DNA from: Eumeta japonica
Lineage: Eukaryota > Arthropoda > Insecta > Lepidoptera > Psychidae
Assembly: GCA_005406025.1 (NCBI GenBank)
Contig: BGZK01001236.1
Coordinates: forward strand, 122,134-186,133
Direction of reading: 5' to 3'
DNA: 64,000 nucleotides
Below the pieces are notes generated by a model. That model was not told the DNA's origin. It was given only the letters and a program-made list of their open reading frames with translations, and made no database searches. The translations under genes and the position numbers were made by a program. Below, one piece after another: positions 11,500 through 22,620 of this stretch (positions within the stretch are counted from its first letter, which is position 1; every line of letters starts with the position of its first letter).

Positions 11500-11862
11500 G
11501 TACTTCTCGTTAACCTAGTATCGTGAAATTTGGCAAAAATCAAGGTTCACACAACATATGTATTTTTTTTGAAATCACAATTCGACATTTGTGGTTAGAC
11601 TATGGGATTGTGATGTAGACCGATGTATGGGAGAACATTTTATAACATCCCGCTAAAAAAATTTAAGACTTAATAGAAAAAAATTCGAGATTTTTATGAA
11701 AAAAAGAAAAACAACATAGGTTTTGGAATTCCTACATTTATATTTCCCCAGTGTTGGTAACGAAAACAGAAAAAAACTACTGATACTCATAATGGATGAA
11801 ATATCTACAATACACATAATTAAGTTTGTACAGGATTCTCAGGGTGCCAGTTCTAATTAGCT
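11500..11862 (-). mobile_element. GGTTCCGTA-type element, degraded copy
   Basis: On the minus strand the head reads AGAGCTAATTAGAACTGGCACCCTGAGAATCCTGTACAAACTTAATTATG, which aligns by eye with the heads at 13395 and 22620. Interior blocks (GAAATTTGGCAAAAATCAAGG; CAGTGTTGGTAACGAAAACAG) match the interiors of those copies. It is heavily mutated and its far end is unclear. Confidence 0.5.
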
Positions 11863-11936
11863 CTTGTCCGATGTTTCTCGTTTTTCGGTATAAGAGATTA
11901 CATGGCTTGTTGTATTAAACTCGTTGTAAGTATGCA

Positions 11937-11976
11937 AATTGATATACCTGTAAGTAGGCTTACAGGTATATCAATT
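11937..11976. repeat. perfect 18-bp hairpin with a 4-nt loop
   Basis: AATTGATATACCTGTAAG (11937-11954), loop TAGG, then the exact reverse complement (11959-11976), followed by TTTTAA. There are no mismatches, so the inversion is young or maintained. It sits nine bases before the ATG of the small open frame at 11985. No role can be assigned. Confidence 0.85.
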
Positions 11977-11984
11977 TTAATATC

Positions 11985-12197
11985 ATGGCGAATTATTACA
12001 AAACACAGGCAAGGACAACTATCATTCGATTTAATGCAAAATATGAGACTTTAGACACAAAGTCATCCACAGTTGACATCGCGTTGGCTTATATGAGCTT
12101 TGACGTGCCGCGCCCGGTACAAATTGTGGGAAAACCACTCGTCGATGTTGAACCTACAAAAATTTGTAGCGAAGTAGAAACCCCTATTTCCCTGTAA
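11985..12197 (+). CDS. unrecognised 70-codon open frame (weak candidate)
   Basis: Starts at ATG directly after the hairpin and runs to TAA. The protein starts MANYYKTQARTTIIRF and includes VDIALAYMSFDVPRPVQIVG. It has mixed, protein-like composition, unlike the Ile/Tyr/Phe/Lys strings of neighbouring AT-rich frames. There is no signal peptide, repeat or motif that I recognise, and no splice sites or promoter are obvious. It could be a chance frame, a piece of a decayed transposon, or a small exon. Confidence 0.15.
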   Translation: MANYYKTQARTTIIRFNAKYETLDTKSSTVDIALAYMSFDVPRPVQIVGKPLVDVEPTKICSEVETPISL

Positions 12198-12884
12198 TAT
12201 TACGTCGTTTGTTTAACGAAACTATTTATGTATATGTAGGCAACAAATGCATTTAAAAAATAATAAATATACGTATATAATATTTTCCTTATTATTTTCA
12301 TATACGTCGCACAAATATCTGAATAAAATTGTTCAGTTTTGTCCACTGTTGAGTGTCATGTATAGGTAAATGATTGACGGGAACGGAAATCCGACGACGA
12401 GATTGTGGCTGCAGGACCATTGCGATGTTAAGTTACGAACATCCCTTACACTATACAGGGGTGCGCATCACAGTTATCGATATGCGGTTGAATATTTATT
12501 TAATAAATTGGATTGTATTATAATCGATAATCACTTTCATTAGTCTCAGCCTGGATGGCTTAGAACTATGGCCGTTGCTTTGCTGTGTATACGCATATAC
12601 ACAATTCATTATCATTTTGAAAAATAGTTTATATACAGATAATAATATAAGATGCCGCTATAAAAATATATATACAATTTTATGTACAAAATTCCCATTA
12701 AGTTTATCTTTAAAATTAGATTAAGCCTTTCGCTGCATTCGCCGCTATCATCACTTTACGTATTTATAAAGATGTTATGTCGATACGTAGCCAATTGGGC
12801 GTGCATAAATTCTACTAGAGCTGTTCTGTCATTCACGTAAATATTCGCTCCATAGATTTCTTTCGTCGATACCGTTATTGACCC
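12198..12884. other. AT-rich non-coding stretch
   Basis: No gene. 12360-12480 is somewhat more complex (GACGGGAACGGAAATCCGACGACGAG) without an open frame. The remainder is T/A-rich with TATATATACA runs near 12665. Confidence 0.5.
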
Positions 12885-13395
12885 TTTTCTAGGCAGTTGA
12901 ACTACTTCAAACTACTCTTTACCGTCATAGTATTATATCTTAAAAATTTTCAGGAACGCGTAGAGGTATCAAGCTGAAGTGAAATATCAAAATACTTAGG
13001 TCTACAATTTTTTGGATCTCAATCGGATCAGTGAAAAAATCTAACTTTTCAGTCAATGCATCAAAAGATACAGTCATTTATGCTCCGATTATGCCGCGTA
13101 TTTTACGCTCGTAAGGGAATCAAAACTTAGGGTATTTTCCGTTGACTTAGAATGACCTAGAATCAGTGTCGATGCCTGAAGCAATACCATGTAGCACAAG
13201 TAAAGGCGAAAATCCGAAAACCGTCAATTAGTAGCTACATCTCATTTCGTCGGACATTTTCAACGTAATCGGAAAAAATGAGAAAAATTTTCGAGATCCG
13301 ATTCCCGTGATGAACGAACTATTTATATACGTACAAGTTTGTACGGGACCCTCGGTGCGCGAGTCCGGCTCGCGTTTGGTTGGCTGTTTTTGTTT
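12885..13395 (-). mobile_element. GGTTCCGTA-type element with intact hairpin head
   Basis: On the minus strand the head reads CAGCCAACCAAACGCGAGCCGGACTCGCGCACCGAGGGTCCCGTACAAAC. The GCGAGCC-GGACTCGC part folds on itself, and GGGTCCCGTACAAACTTGTAC follows as in other copies. Interior words (TTTTCAGGAACGCGTAGAGGTATCAAG; TTCCGTTGACTTAGAATGACCTAG) recur at 13563-13740, showing two copies of one family side by side. It codes for nothing; the open frames here are accidental. Confidence 0.65.
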
Positions 13396-13524
13396 CAATT
13401 GCAAGTACACTGAATTAGCTGCTTATGCAATAATTTCCTACGGCAAGATTCGCCTTTTAAAATTCGTCCACTGCCCTTTTTTAGGATCTCGTACTTCTGA
13501 AGAGAAAAAGGAAATCTTATTATG

Positions 13525-14090
13525 GTTATTTCATTGTCTGTCTGTCTGTCAAGACCCTTTTTTCGGGAACGCGTGGAAGTAACAAGTTGAAATTGACAAC
13601 AAATATTGATGCCTGCGGACTATAAAAGCTGTAAAAAAATCAAACTTCTGCTTCTAAAAAATATGGGAAAATACTGTAATTTATACATTTTCAAACTCGC
13701 TAGTAAATATATACCTATAGGGTTTTTTCCCGTTGACCTAGAATCATTATTCATATTTTTCTTATCATGGAAATTCGGTAAAGAGAAAGGACTCACAGCG
13801 CAAAGCAACAAAAAAATCTGGAAATTGATAATTTGAATTTATATCATTGTTTTTTTATGATTACCAACTTGCATTTGCAATTGTAACATGGACCGTGATC
13901 TAGATAAATGGATGGAAGAATACTTTTTAACTTCACGCTATGACAAATTAACATTAAAAAAAATTGTATGATTTTAAAAAAATTCGAAAAATTTTTACAA
14001 TAAAAGCACTAACTTTGGAATTCATGGAACCCTTGTTAGTATTGGTACGAAAACACACAAAATCATCGGAACTCTTGACGGTTGAAATAT
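13525..14090 (-). mobile_element. GGTTCCGTA-type element, second copy in tandem neighbourhood (head lost)
   Basis: Begins with GTCTGTCTGTCTGTCAAGACC (the GTCY microsatellite typical of one end of these elements), then TTCGGGAACGCGTGGAAGTAACAAG and TTCCCGTTGACCTAGAATCATTATTC, both matching the preceding copy. Further on, GGAATTCATGGAACCC..TATTGGTACGAAAACACAC matches the region before the head in the copies at 11740 and 22490. The hairpin head itself is missing after about 14090. Confidence 0.6.
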
Positions 14091-15880
14091 CATTACTTAA
14101 AGACTTATAAAAAGACTAAAGTCTCAGACGAAGTCTTCGCGCTGACTCCAATGACTATTGGATATTTCAGCTGTTCTTAAGGATTTACCAAAATTTTTCT
14201 CGATTTTATCACAATGTATATTTTTATTGTTAAAAATTAATTTTACGAAAACGCACTGTAATTCAGATCATCGAGGTTAAGAATTCGCGTTTCTGATCTA
14301 TCGTAAAAGCGCGTGCTTTCTAATAGCTAAAAGTGCATTTTAGCTAATTCTGTGAAATATTTTAATCACAAACCACAGCGACATGTCATGAACTTTTAGT
14401 TATAAATTTTCTTATGCTTAAAAGTTTACAAAATGAATTATCGTGAGCTTCAAAATCTCGAAAACAATCGAGCTCCTCGTGTTCAAAAATAATTGGTTGA
14501 TTTATCGTTTTTGTTCAATGTTTTTTTTATCCCATTTAGATTTCACCTTTAAATATAAAGTAAGTACTATATAAAAAATATTTTTTTTAGCGAGAAGTTA
14601 AAAGTACGGCATAAGAATCCGAAGTATATCACCAGCATAGCTTACAACACTACTGTATTTGTCGGGTGTTATAAGTCACATAAGTGATCGTGATGTGGTT
14701 TTGCTAATCACCTTTTTTTGGCTTATTGAAACAGAGAATTTTGGAACTCCTTCGTTATTGCCTTTGAGAAAGAGATTAAAATAAGGCTCGATATTTCTCG
14801 TAAAAGATTCTCAAATCGTTTGAGAGAAAATGAACTTATGATCGCGACAAAAGAAAGAGATAAATCACAATCGGGCGCGGATAACGAAGATGGGGTCGCC
14901 GATTGGCGGAATTCGTGATCTACTATGATTTAGGTTTAAGCGACAAAATTTAATTTATGTACCGTTCTTAATTTGGAACTAAAATATCAGAATGGGAGTT
15001 CAATATACGGTACTCAGTGGCATAAATAAATTGTGATATTTTTCATGATAATGTCGAATTGCTCGATTGCGTTATTATTAGAGGGTAGCTTCGCGTTTTT
15101 TAATTTATGAATTGTATGAATATTTTCAAGTGTCGTCTTTGTTTTTGGTGATTGGTCAGGTACTGTAAATCAGTATTTTTACGTAAATTCAATTTTCTAA
15201 ATATTTTCATTTCAAAGTTTTTTACATAGTGCTAAACTCGTTCGAAAGGTAACGCTTTTGAGGTAACTCGTTTCAAGTTTATTTTATACAACGACAACTA
15301 AATATGAAAACACAAAGAAATAACCCGGTGAGCAATAGAGCTGATTACGTTTAGGCATATTTATTTTCTAAGTATTCCGAAATCTTATAATATACTTTTT
15401 CGCCACGCATTTGCTTAATAATGATCCTACATTTTTAGATAGGTAGTTCTTAATTCACTACATGAACCTTGTCGAAAATGAACTCACAGAACCCCCTAAA
15501 TAAATACCTGATTTTATGTATGTACTTCGTCCACTGATATGTGTGCATAAATTGTATATACATAATTTTTGTTTATTTCTAGAATTTTATCTATGTCGTT
15601 CACTATTTGGTTTAAATCGTTTCTGTTTTTTTCACATTACTAAATTTTCGTATGTGAAGCAAAATTAAGATTCGAATTTTCTTAATCCTTCCATTACACG
15701 AGATCCTAGAGACTGCTTGTCCCCAAAACGAGAAGTCGTGATGTGCTATCAGGCTGTGAATACAACTGTAATAAAATAATCCGATGTCTTCGATGACTGA
15801 CAAATTTCTTATTTTTTTTTTCACCACATTCAAGTCAAATACGCGAAGACGACACACGCACACCACAATAAAGTTAGCAC
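14091..15880. other. AT-rich non-coding stretch
   Basis: Nothing gene-like. CTCAGACGAAGTCTTCGCGCTGACTCCAATG (14122) and the patch at 14860-14940 (CGGGCGCGGATAACGAAGATGGGGTCGCCGATTGG) are the only complex parts. An 84-codon minus-strand frame at 15612-15866 is of AT-rich composition with no domain. Confidence 0.5.
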
Positions 15881-16085
15881 AAACACGAACGGAGTCAGCG
15901 AGGCGCTAAAACCAACCATAATACACGAGCTAACGAATTCGTCAAACAGCTAGTTAGAGCTTGTGTTAGACGCATTGCTGAGCGTAAACGGAATATTTAC
16001 GCAAATAAATGTACATAGCGCTCTACCGGCGAGGGGGTAGCGAGAAGTTTGTTTTCCCTCGCGTGCGTGTGTTAAGAGTCCTCTT
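15881..16085. promoter_or_regulatory. complex, CpG-containing segment (candidate regulatory element)
   Basis: Higher complexity than its flanks, with GGAGTCAGCGAGGCGCTAAAACC, ACGAATTCGT (a palindrome within CTAACGAATTCGTCAAAC), AAACGGAATATTTACGCAAATAAATG and GCGCTCTACCGGCGAGGGGGTAGCG. No coding frame. Enhancer-like character is an inference from composition. Confidence 0.2.
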
Positions 16086-17985
16086 GGCATACTTTATTCG
16101 TGATGATATTTTCGATTTTTTTCTATTTTTTTTTGTAGTGAAACTTCTATAGAACGGTTGTGATTTGAAACTCGATGTAACGAAAAGGCCTCACGACAAA
16201 GGCAAACACGTATAGGATTGAGTCGGCGAGGAAAGAAATAAACCTGATAGATATGAAAAAATTAACCTTCCAAACTTTCCTACCCCTAATACTCTATATT
16301 CGTCTCACTCTCTCGTAGGTTACTTTCTAAAGGTTACCTTCTATTGTGCATGAATTGCACGCATACACAATTTTTGTAAACTTTTATGTTATTTGTACTA
16401 TGTTTATATTTTAATAAGTAAGCCTTAGAACTGCATATATCTGTATAAAATTTATAGACAAGTTTAGCCATGGCATAGACAAATTACTACCTACATATTC
16501 GTCCTTGAAATAATGATTAGCAGGAGAAAATGATTTTTTCTACTGACTTTTAATTTTTCTAAGAGACAGAAATTAATATTTTAAAAGAGAGATTGTTATA
16601 CCGGCTTTGATTCATGAGGCTTTTCGTAGCAATTTTTGTTAATCAAGGAATAATAAGGTTTTATTAAATTGTCCAGTGACACCAAAAAGTATCATCAAAT
16701 CGCAACGAGAGCGTGGTTATGTTTTTCAATTAGTTCTTCCGCTGATTCTTCTATTCAAATTATTCCGTTCTATATTATTGTATTATTGAGATTTTAATCG
16801 TTCGATCATTTGAAATGGTTTTCTGAATTTGATTTAGTATTTTTAACCAAAATTAATTTTGTATTTTTAAAAAATTCCTTATCTTTCTTTTTGAATCCCA
16901 TAGAAAAAAATAATGTTTTTGTTGGAATTCGTATTTGCAGCAGATTTGGTTCTCTTGATGTCGTTCATTAATTCATCATAATAGAGGATAATAACCAATT
17001 TGCAAATGATCAAAGAATAATGTTATCTCTAGGTACGCTTGTTCACGTATTTCTTTATCTGCATGTAAGAAATTTTAGTGCCTTATTATATCTCATGGTC
17101 TATTTCATGATTAGAGTATTATTATACAATAATATAGTAATGTAAGTCGACATTGATACCTCTCTCTAGTTACAATTCGCAATTGAAGATCTAATATTAA
17201 CAATTGTATTTAGAGGGCTGCTTCTATCGAAGACACTTTTTATTTTAGCTTCGTTTCATCGATTTCCTAAAGAAGTTCCTGACAATATTATTTCACTAAT
17301 TTTGTTTACTAACATTTGCCTTCAATTTGGTTACAAGAGCTGCTCTCCTGATCGTCATTTAGACGACATTCAAGGACTTTGATCCCATAATTTTTTACAT
17401 TGATTCACAATATTTTTTTTTTGTAATTTATTTAATCATTTACTATGCTTTTAGTTACTGTTTATATTTCAATATGGCACAACGTATCTGTACGTTAGGA
17501 CGACAATAATGGTGTGTTCTTCTAGGAGATGCCTAAGACGAACGGCTACCAAACATCATTACGTCACAATAGTGTATCTATCAGTGGTTTGCAGTGTCTT
17601 GTAAGAAAAGTCACCATTCACGCTCAACAGTACGCCATAGCATTTTAGCCCCTTACATTTTCATAATTTAAAAAATATATATGAATGCCAATATTCTGTA
17701 GTATTATAAATCAGATTTCGGTAAATTTAAAACTAATTATGTTGTATATAAAAAAATAAATCGTATTGACTTTGCCTAATACCTGCGCAAAAGGTTATTC
17801 CGATTAGTGAATAAATCAAATTGGGGATTCTCACTAAGTATAAGGCGTTAATAGTCTTGTGAAAAATTCAACGAAATAGGTACAAAAAGAGTCTTAGAAA
17901 TAATTGAGTTTGATTTGCATCCTTTCACTCTTAGTTTTCTGATAAATAAATACAAAACAGATATCCGAATACAAAATAAAATCGC
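16086..17985. other. AT-rich non-coding stretch
   Basis: No open frame of 60 codons or more and no recognised repeat. The patch 17500-17645 (GATGCCTAAGACGAACGGCTACC..CAACAGTACGCCATAGC) is slightly more complex. TATGAATGCC and AAAAATA-type runs dominate elsewhere. Confidence 0.6.
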
Positions 17986-18265
17986 ACGTAAAGCGCGCAG
18001 CGCCAGGGCCTCATAACGAGCCCGCCCTCGGGGCCCGCGCCCGCGGAACTAAATTCCCACGAACGAGCTACCTTTTTGTTGTGTCGCGTCATTTTTCAGG
18101 GTTCCGCGGAGTCGGGCGGACCGTTTCCTTTCGCGTTCGGTTGGTTTAACATTTTTAAAGAGCCGCATTCGTGCATTTATAATCGCGACTTGCGCTTTCA
18201 AAGAATTTTAATTGTACGCAAAAATCGGAAGGTTTTCTTTTTATCACGCCTACCCGTTAGATGAT
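17986..18265. promoter_or_regulatory. GC-rich island (candidate regulatory element)
   Basis: About 140 bases of strong CpG content (GCCCGCCCTCGGGGCCCGCGCCCGCGG around 18019-18045), then a less GC-rich but complex flank with CGCGACTTGCGCTTTC and GTGCATTTATAATCG, an ATTTATAA word like Abd-B-class homeodomain sites. The frame at 18076-18264 shows no domain. Abrupt composition change and lack of decay-type AT runs argue for constraint, which is inference. Confidence 0.3.
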
Positions 18266-19014
18266 ACGTGTAATTTAAAATTTTATTTATGCCTGAGGTT
18301 TCCATCTGGCATAAGAGAATATTCATAAGACTCCGGTGAATGGTGTTATGTGATTAAGGTAACTTTTCAATAATAAAATTAAAATTACGTTTTCTTTCAT
18401 ATTTATGACTTATATAGTTGAAGTCAGAACTGCCTTATTGTAATATGGCTTATATTCTTTTATGAGTTCATTATTTTTCTCTCAAATAACTTATAACATG
18501 GAAAACAAAATCAAAAGAAACACAATTTGCAGTTTATGAAATTTTGTCAACAATAATTTCCCATCGCTTTGTAAAGTTATTTCAAAGACTTGCAACCTTC
18601 TATACTTTGAAAGTTTCTACATAATAGAAGAAGAAAATCGAACAGATAGTAACAACAGAGGAGCGTAATTCTTAAAAGTAATTGGTTAGTATTCCATATC
18701 TTCAAATTGTCCCTTCTTTAGTCGATTTTTGGAAAGTATAATCCAATTCCATCCCAACATAGATCATTTTATCGAATTTGTACCAAATATTTTTCAATTA
18801 TTATGCGTACACATACACACACACATACATCGCTTCTTTTTCGGACCGCATAAACATGACCACATAAACCCTCGGAACATGCCTTCAGTAGAAACTACCT
18901 GCGTTTCGTCCTTCCGTGCATTGAATCCTTAACTTGCCTGTGACGGCAAACAATTTTAGACCCCAATTTTACTACTGGAGTTACTTTAGAATTTCGCACA
19001 TCCAACTCTTTTGA
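18266..19014. other. AT-rich non-coding stretch
   Basis: Nothing gene-like. A short CACATACACACACACATACATC microsatellite lies at about 18810-18831. A 67-codon frame (18729-18932) includes it and is not supported. Confidence 0.5.
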
Positions 19015-19190
19015 TTTATGCATAATAATCGCTTTAATGGCGAAATCCAACGAGTGAACTAGGACAAAGGGTTGAATTTAATAATTCAAACAATGGCCGA
19101 CAGATTTCGGCGTTGTTCATTCAAATTATTATAGGCCGTTACAGGGCGGGAGGCAGGGCGGGAGCTCTTTTGTACGCGACAGTTGGTCAT
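19015..19190. promoter_or_regulatory. candidate enhancer with TCF-like and Sox-like sites
   Basis: ACAAAGG (19064-19070) fits the TCF/Pangolin core and AACAATGG (19089-19096) fits a Sox site, 25 bases apart. GGCCGACAGATTTCGGCG and GGGCGGGAGGCAGGGCGGGAGC follow. The stretch has complex, even composition without open frames. Motif matches this short occur by chance, so the call rests on their pairing with the composition change. Confidence 0.25.
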
Positions 19191-19538
19191 TTTAAGTAAT
19201 CTATTTGGTGAAATGAATTCTCATCTGTGACGACTTCCGCGTCCGATGAGTATTGTTTAGTTATAACTGGGTCTTATCGTTGAAATCGTCAATTTTATTT
19301 CTTATATTTATGTCTCTATCTATGAAATATGGTTATGATATAATTTTATAGAATTCACGCTTTGCAAAAATAGTCTTAAAGAAAGTACGTTATATTTCTT
19401 CTTGGTGACAATTCACAGAAACGAAGGATCGTTTTAGCTGGAAAAAGTCTTTGACGAAGAAGTCTTTGAAGAATTTATTTTTGATTGAAGAAATGATACT
19501 TTATGTACTTAGCGTTCTTAGTCACCCAAGTAACAAGG
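19191..19538. other. AT-rich non-coding stretch
   Basis: No gene or recognised repeat; a small duplicate word GAAGAAGTCTTTGAAGAA lies near 19455. Confidence 0.5.
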
Positions 19539-19566
19539 TATATATATAAAATATTTTATATATATA
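19539..19566. repeat. 28-bp perfect AT palindrome
   Basis: TATATATATAAAAT joined directly to its reverse complement, with no loop, 40 bases before the SINE-like copy D. Such palindromes can form cruciforms or be insertion hot spots; here that is speculation. Confidence 0.8.
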
Positions 19567-19606
19567 GTATTTTATATTTTCAATCGTGTACAAACATAAT
19601 CAAACA

Positions 19607-19932
19607 ATGCTGCGCTAGAGCCATACCGTGGCCAATTTGACTGCATCACAAAAATGGGTAGCTCTATGAAATACCACACTCTCACAGAATACGGACGCGA
19701 AGGTGTAGCTTTCGCTGTTTCATTCATTCAGTGAGTGAGAGTTCCGGTGGTTCACTCACTGAATGAAATGAAACAGCGAAAGCTGCACCTCCATTACATG
19801 TCATATTCCCGCCCTAGAGGCCGGCAACGCACTGGTGACTTCTATGGAGTTGCGAGTATCCGTGAGTAGCGGTGACTATCCACTTTCCATGGCCCGCATG
19901 ATTGCTTTCCTCTTGTAAATCATATAAAAAAG
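19607..19932 (+). mobile_element. SINE-like element, copy D, with internal fold-back
   Basis: Head GAGCCATACCGTGGCCAATTTGACT, then TACCACACTCTCACAGAATACG and a tail AGGCCGGCAACGCACTGGTGACTTCTATGGAGTTGCGAG..CCATGGCCCGCATGATTGC ending in A-rich ATATAAAAAAG. In place of the usual middle, the segment GTGTAGCTTTCGCTGTTTCATTC.. (19703-19737) is followed 15 bases later by its near-exact reverse complement (19753-19788). Other copies have this segment only once, so the second is an inverted duplication specific to this copy. Confidence 0.75.
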
Positions 19933-20324
19933 AACAATACACTAATTGGATTTAAGCAGTCGTAAAAACAATCTCCTATGGTTCGGTTTTTCGCCAATAA
20001 TTTATGGGTTCAGAGCGGCGTCTTTTTTAGTGAACGTACTGTGTTTTTGCCTGAATCTAGTTCTACTTTCCTCAGACTGATTTGGGGCAGCGTTTCTTGG
20101 GATACATTAACTAAAAAGTTAACATGGCATATTAACTATTTAATTGACGTATAAATTAGTTCCAAAGTTAAATTCGTTTATGACTTGACGAAAGTCTAAT
20201 AATGGTCAAAGATGTTTTGGTGAAATTATTCATAATTTTTGACTTATGTATTGTATAAATACTAAAATATCGTAAATAATAAATGACCATATTTTAACAA
20301 TACGCCTTATAACAGTTTTAGCAC
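19933..20324. other. AT-rich non-coding stretch between two SINE-like copies
   Basis: No gene. GGTTCGGTTTTTCGCCAATAATTTATGGGTTCAGAGCGGCG (about 19980) is the only complex patch. Confidence 0.5.
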
Positions 20325-20495
20325 CGCTGCACTATCACCCCGATTTTCCCTTTACTACATATCCTATTTCTTCCCAAGAGGCCAACAACGCACCGGTGAC
20401 TGTTCTGGATCGGGAGTGTCCATGGGCGGCGATGACCATCTCTTCTCTGATAGTGTGCCTGCTCGTTTGCCCCTCTCATGTACAATAAAATAAAC
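20325..20495 (+). mobile_element. SINE-like element, copy E (5'-truncated)
   Basis: Starts within the C-rich middle (CACCCCGATTTTCCCTTTAC) and keeps AGAGGCCAACAACGCACCGGTGAC, GATCGGGAGTGTCCATGGGCGGCGATGACCATC, GTGCCTGCTCGTTTGCCCCTC and an A-rich end. The head block seen in copies B, C, D and F is absent, consistent with 5' truncation during target-primed insertion. Confidence 0.7.
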
Positions 20496-21475
20496 TTAAA
20501 AAATAATCAATGTGTTAAGGATAGCATAAACGATGCATATTGTTCTTAACAAATACTACAAACTTATATAAACAAATATACAAATGCGAATTTGAATTTG
20601 ATAATCAATATTTGGACTATCGTACTCATTATACAGTAAAATTTCAATTTTCTGCGTGCAACACTACCAAAGAAAATATGTCTCTCTAACACGAATATAC
20701 GTGTTAACGATTTCATAATTCGCTTTGTCTTTCTAATCTCGAAATATAGCTTTGGTGTAGTTTTAAAAAGCAAAATATACAACTACCTATCTGTCTATAT
20801 CCAACGGTTATTCTAAAGTATATTTGGTACCACCGAACGTATTTCGAACTTGTTATAAACTTTGATGACCAATTAATAGTTATTTAGGTCGAAATTGATT
20901 AGTTTCATTACTGGTGATTGTTGTTGAATGGAATATTGTATTTTCGTATCTATTTCTGATTAATTCGTTCACCTTTAGTGTTTGCCTGCGGCCCCACCCG
21001 ATAGTGTCTGTCTGTGCAGACGTTCCTCCTCTGTCAACCATTCAAATGATATTTTGAAGAGTTTAAGTGCATTTTTGTAGATCTATATTTTAAAAGTACA
21101 TCATTCCTCTTCGTGTCATTTCATTTTAACAAATACTTGTTGTAGTTAATTAACTTTAGTTACGATAATTTAATGAAATAAATGGCTATTGCATACATAT
21201 GAATGTTTGATATTAACAAACTCGATGAGTATTTCATGGCAGTAGAATAAAATGACAAACTACAAAACTTACAAGCATTATTTGTTCTATAGATAAATAA
21301 ATGTATTTGTTATTATAGATTAAGTATAAATATAACTACATTCCGTATGTCGGTCTTCTTATTAAATACAAATAGTCATTGTTCAATTACTCTTAAACAC
21401 TGATTGATCATACATATACTACATTAAACTCAGTTAATCGATAATATTAATCACTATCCTGCGATTCTATTTCCA
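20496..21475. other. AT-rich non-coding stretch with a possible repeat head
   Basis: At about 20986, TGCCTGCGGCCCCACCCGATAG resembles the CCCGCGGCTTCGCCCG start of a repeat class seen at 27577 and 37499, and GTCTGTCTGTG follows. It is too short to classify. The rest is AT-rich without genes. Confidence 0.35.
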
Positions 21476-21970
21476 GAGACGTTCACAAAAAATCAATCTC
21501 GATAAAGTGACTTCGATTCACGTTAGAAGCGACTTCTATGTACAGTATTTCCGCTGCACAGTCGAAAAAGTTTTCGAGACGTAAACAAACAGAGAAAAGA
21601 AGCGAACGTATTGCAGCCATCTAATCCAGAACGTGCATGGATTCGTCAAAGAAAACCGGGTCGCAGGGAGCGCGTGCGGCAGGGACGGCGACTTCTAAAT
21701 TAATAACGAACGTATTCGTTCCCGTATTTTCTAAATTAATTAGAATATTTGAGCGTTCGCGAAGTGACGAACGGACGGACAAAAGGAAACTCGGCAGACT
21801 TCCCATTAATGTCCGCAGTTCCTGCCCAGTTGACGGGCCAGAGGGCGTCACGGAGAGGCGTCATCCGCCCGCGGCGCGGTCCGTCTAATAACGACGCAGA
21901 ACTTGTTAGAAGTCTCGGGGGCTGTTCGTCGATCCAGACTTTTATGGAGATGCCCTTGTTCCCCTGTCGG
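21476..21970. promoter_or_regulatory. large GC-richer island (candidate regulatory element)
   Basis: About 500 bases of complex, CpG-bearing sequence. Open frames overlap on both strands (21621-21851, 21637-21888, 21749-21976), which is typical of GC-rich non-coding DNA rather than of one coding strand. Embedded is a TAATTAATTAG-type homeodomain cluster: CTTCTAAATTAATAACGAACG and, 40 bases on, TTTTCTAAATTAATTAGAATA. The repeated TCTAAATTAAT word, twice in 45 bases, looks like paired binding sites. Inference. Confidence 0.35.
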
Positions 21971-21974
21971 AACT

Positions 21975-22620
21975 AGGTTTTTAGGGTTCCGCATCGCGTA
22001 AGGAACCCTTGCAGGTTCGCTTTGTTGTCCGTCTGTGTGGCCGTCCGTCGGTAGAGATCCTTTTTCTCAGAAGTGCGTTGATGTATCGAATCAAAAGCAA
22101 TGTTAAATACTTAGAATGCTAAAAATATTGAACTTAAATTAGCGCAATAAAAAATACCATTATTTTTGCCAAATATGTTGACACGTACAAATATATCCTT
22201 TGGTATAGAATCATAAAATTTGGCAATCAATAGGATCTTGCAGCACAAATAAAGGAAAAGATTGGATAATATTTAATTTGTTGTTATATTCATTTGTTTT
22301 TCTTTATTATAAACTGACATTTGCAACTGAAGTATGGATCGGATTTTAAATTAATATATTGAGAAATATTTTTTCATTAGTCGCTATAACAATTTAAAAT
22401 TATAAACTATAAGAATGTTTACAAAATATCATCAAAACTTTTTTATCGAAAAAGGAAAACAGTATTTATATTGAGATCTCGCCTGTATCGATACCAAAAA
22501 CATGCAATAACCGTCTAGACTTTTGATGGATGAAATGTTTACCTATTTATATAATCAAGTTTGTACGGAACTCCCAGGGTGTGAGTCTTATTCGCACTTA
22601 CCCGGTCTTTTTTCTTTCTC
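21975..22620 (-). mobile_element. GGTTCCGTA-type element, full-length copy
   Basis: Left end TTTTTAGGGTTCCGCATCGCG..GGAACCC (self-complementary), then TTTGTTGTCCGTCTGTGTGGCCGTCCG (GTCY words), an AT-rich body and, at the right end read on the minus strand, AGACCGGGTAAGTGCGAATAAGACTCACACCCTGGGAGTTCCGTACAAAC. So both ends carry AGGGTTCC/GGAACYC words in inverted orientation. Length about 645 bases and no coding capacity. It resembles the lepidopteran class of miniature elements carrying (GTCY)n microsatellites; that assignment is from memory and not verified. Confidence 0.65.
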
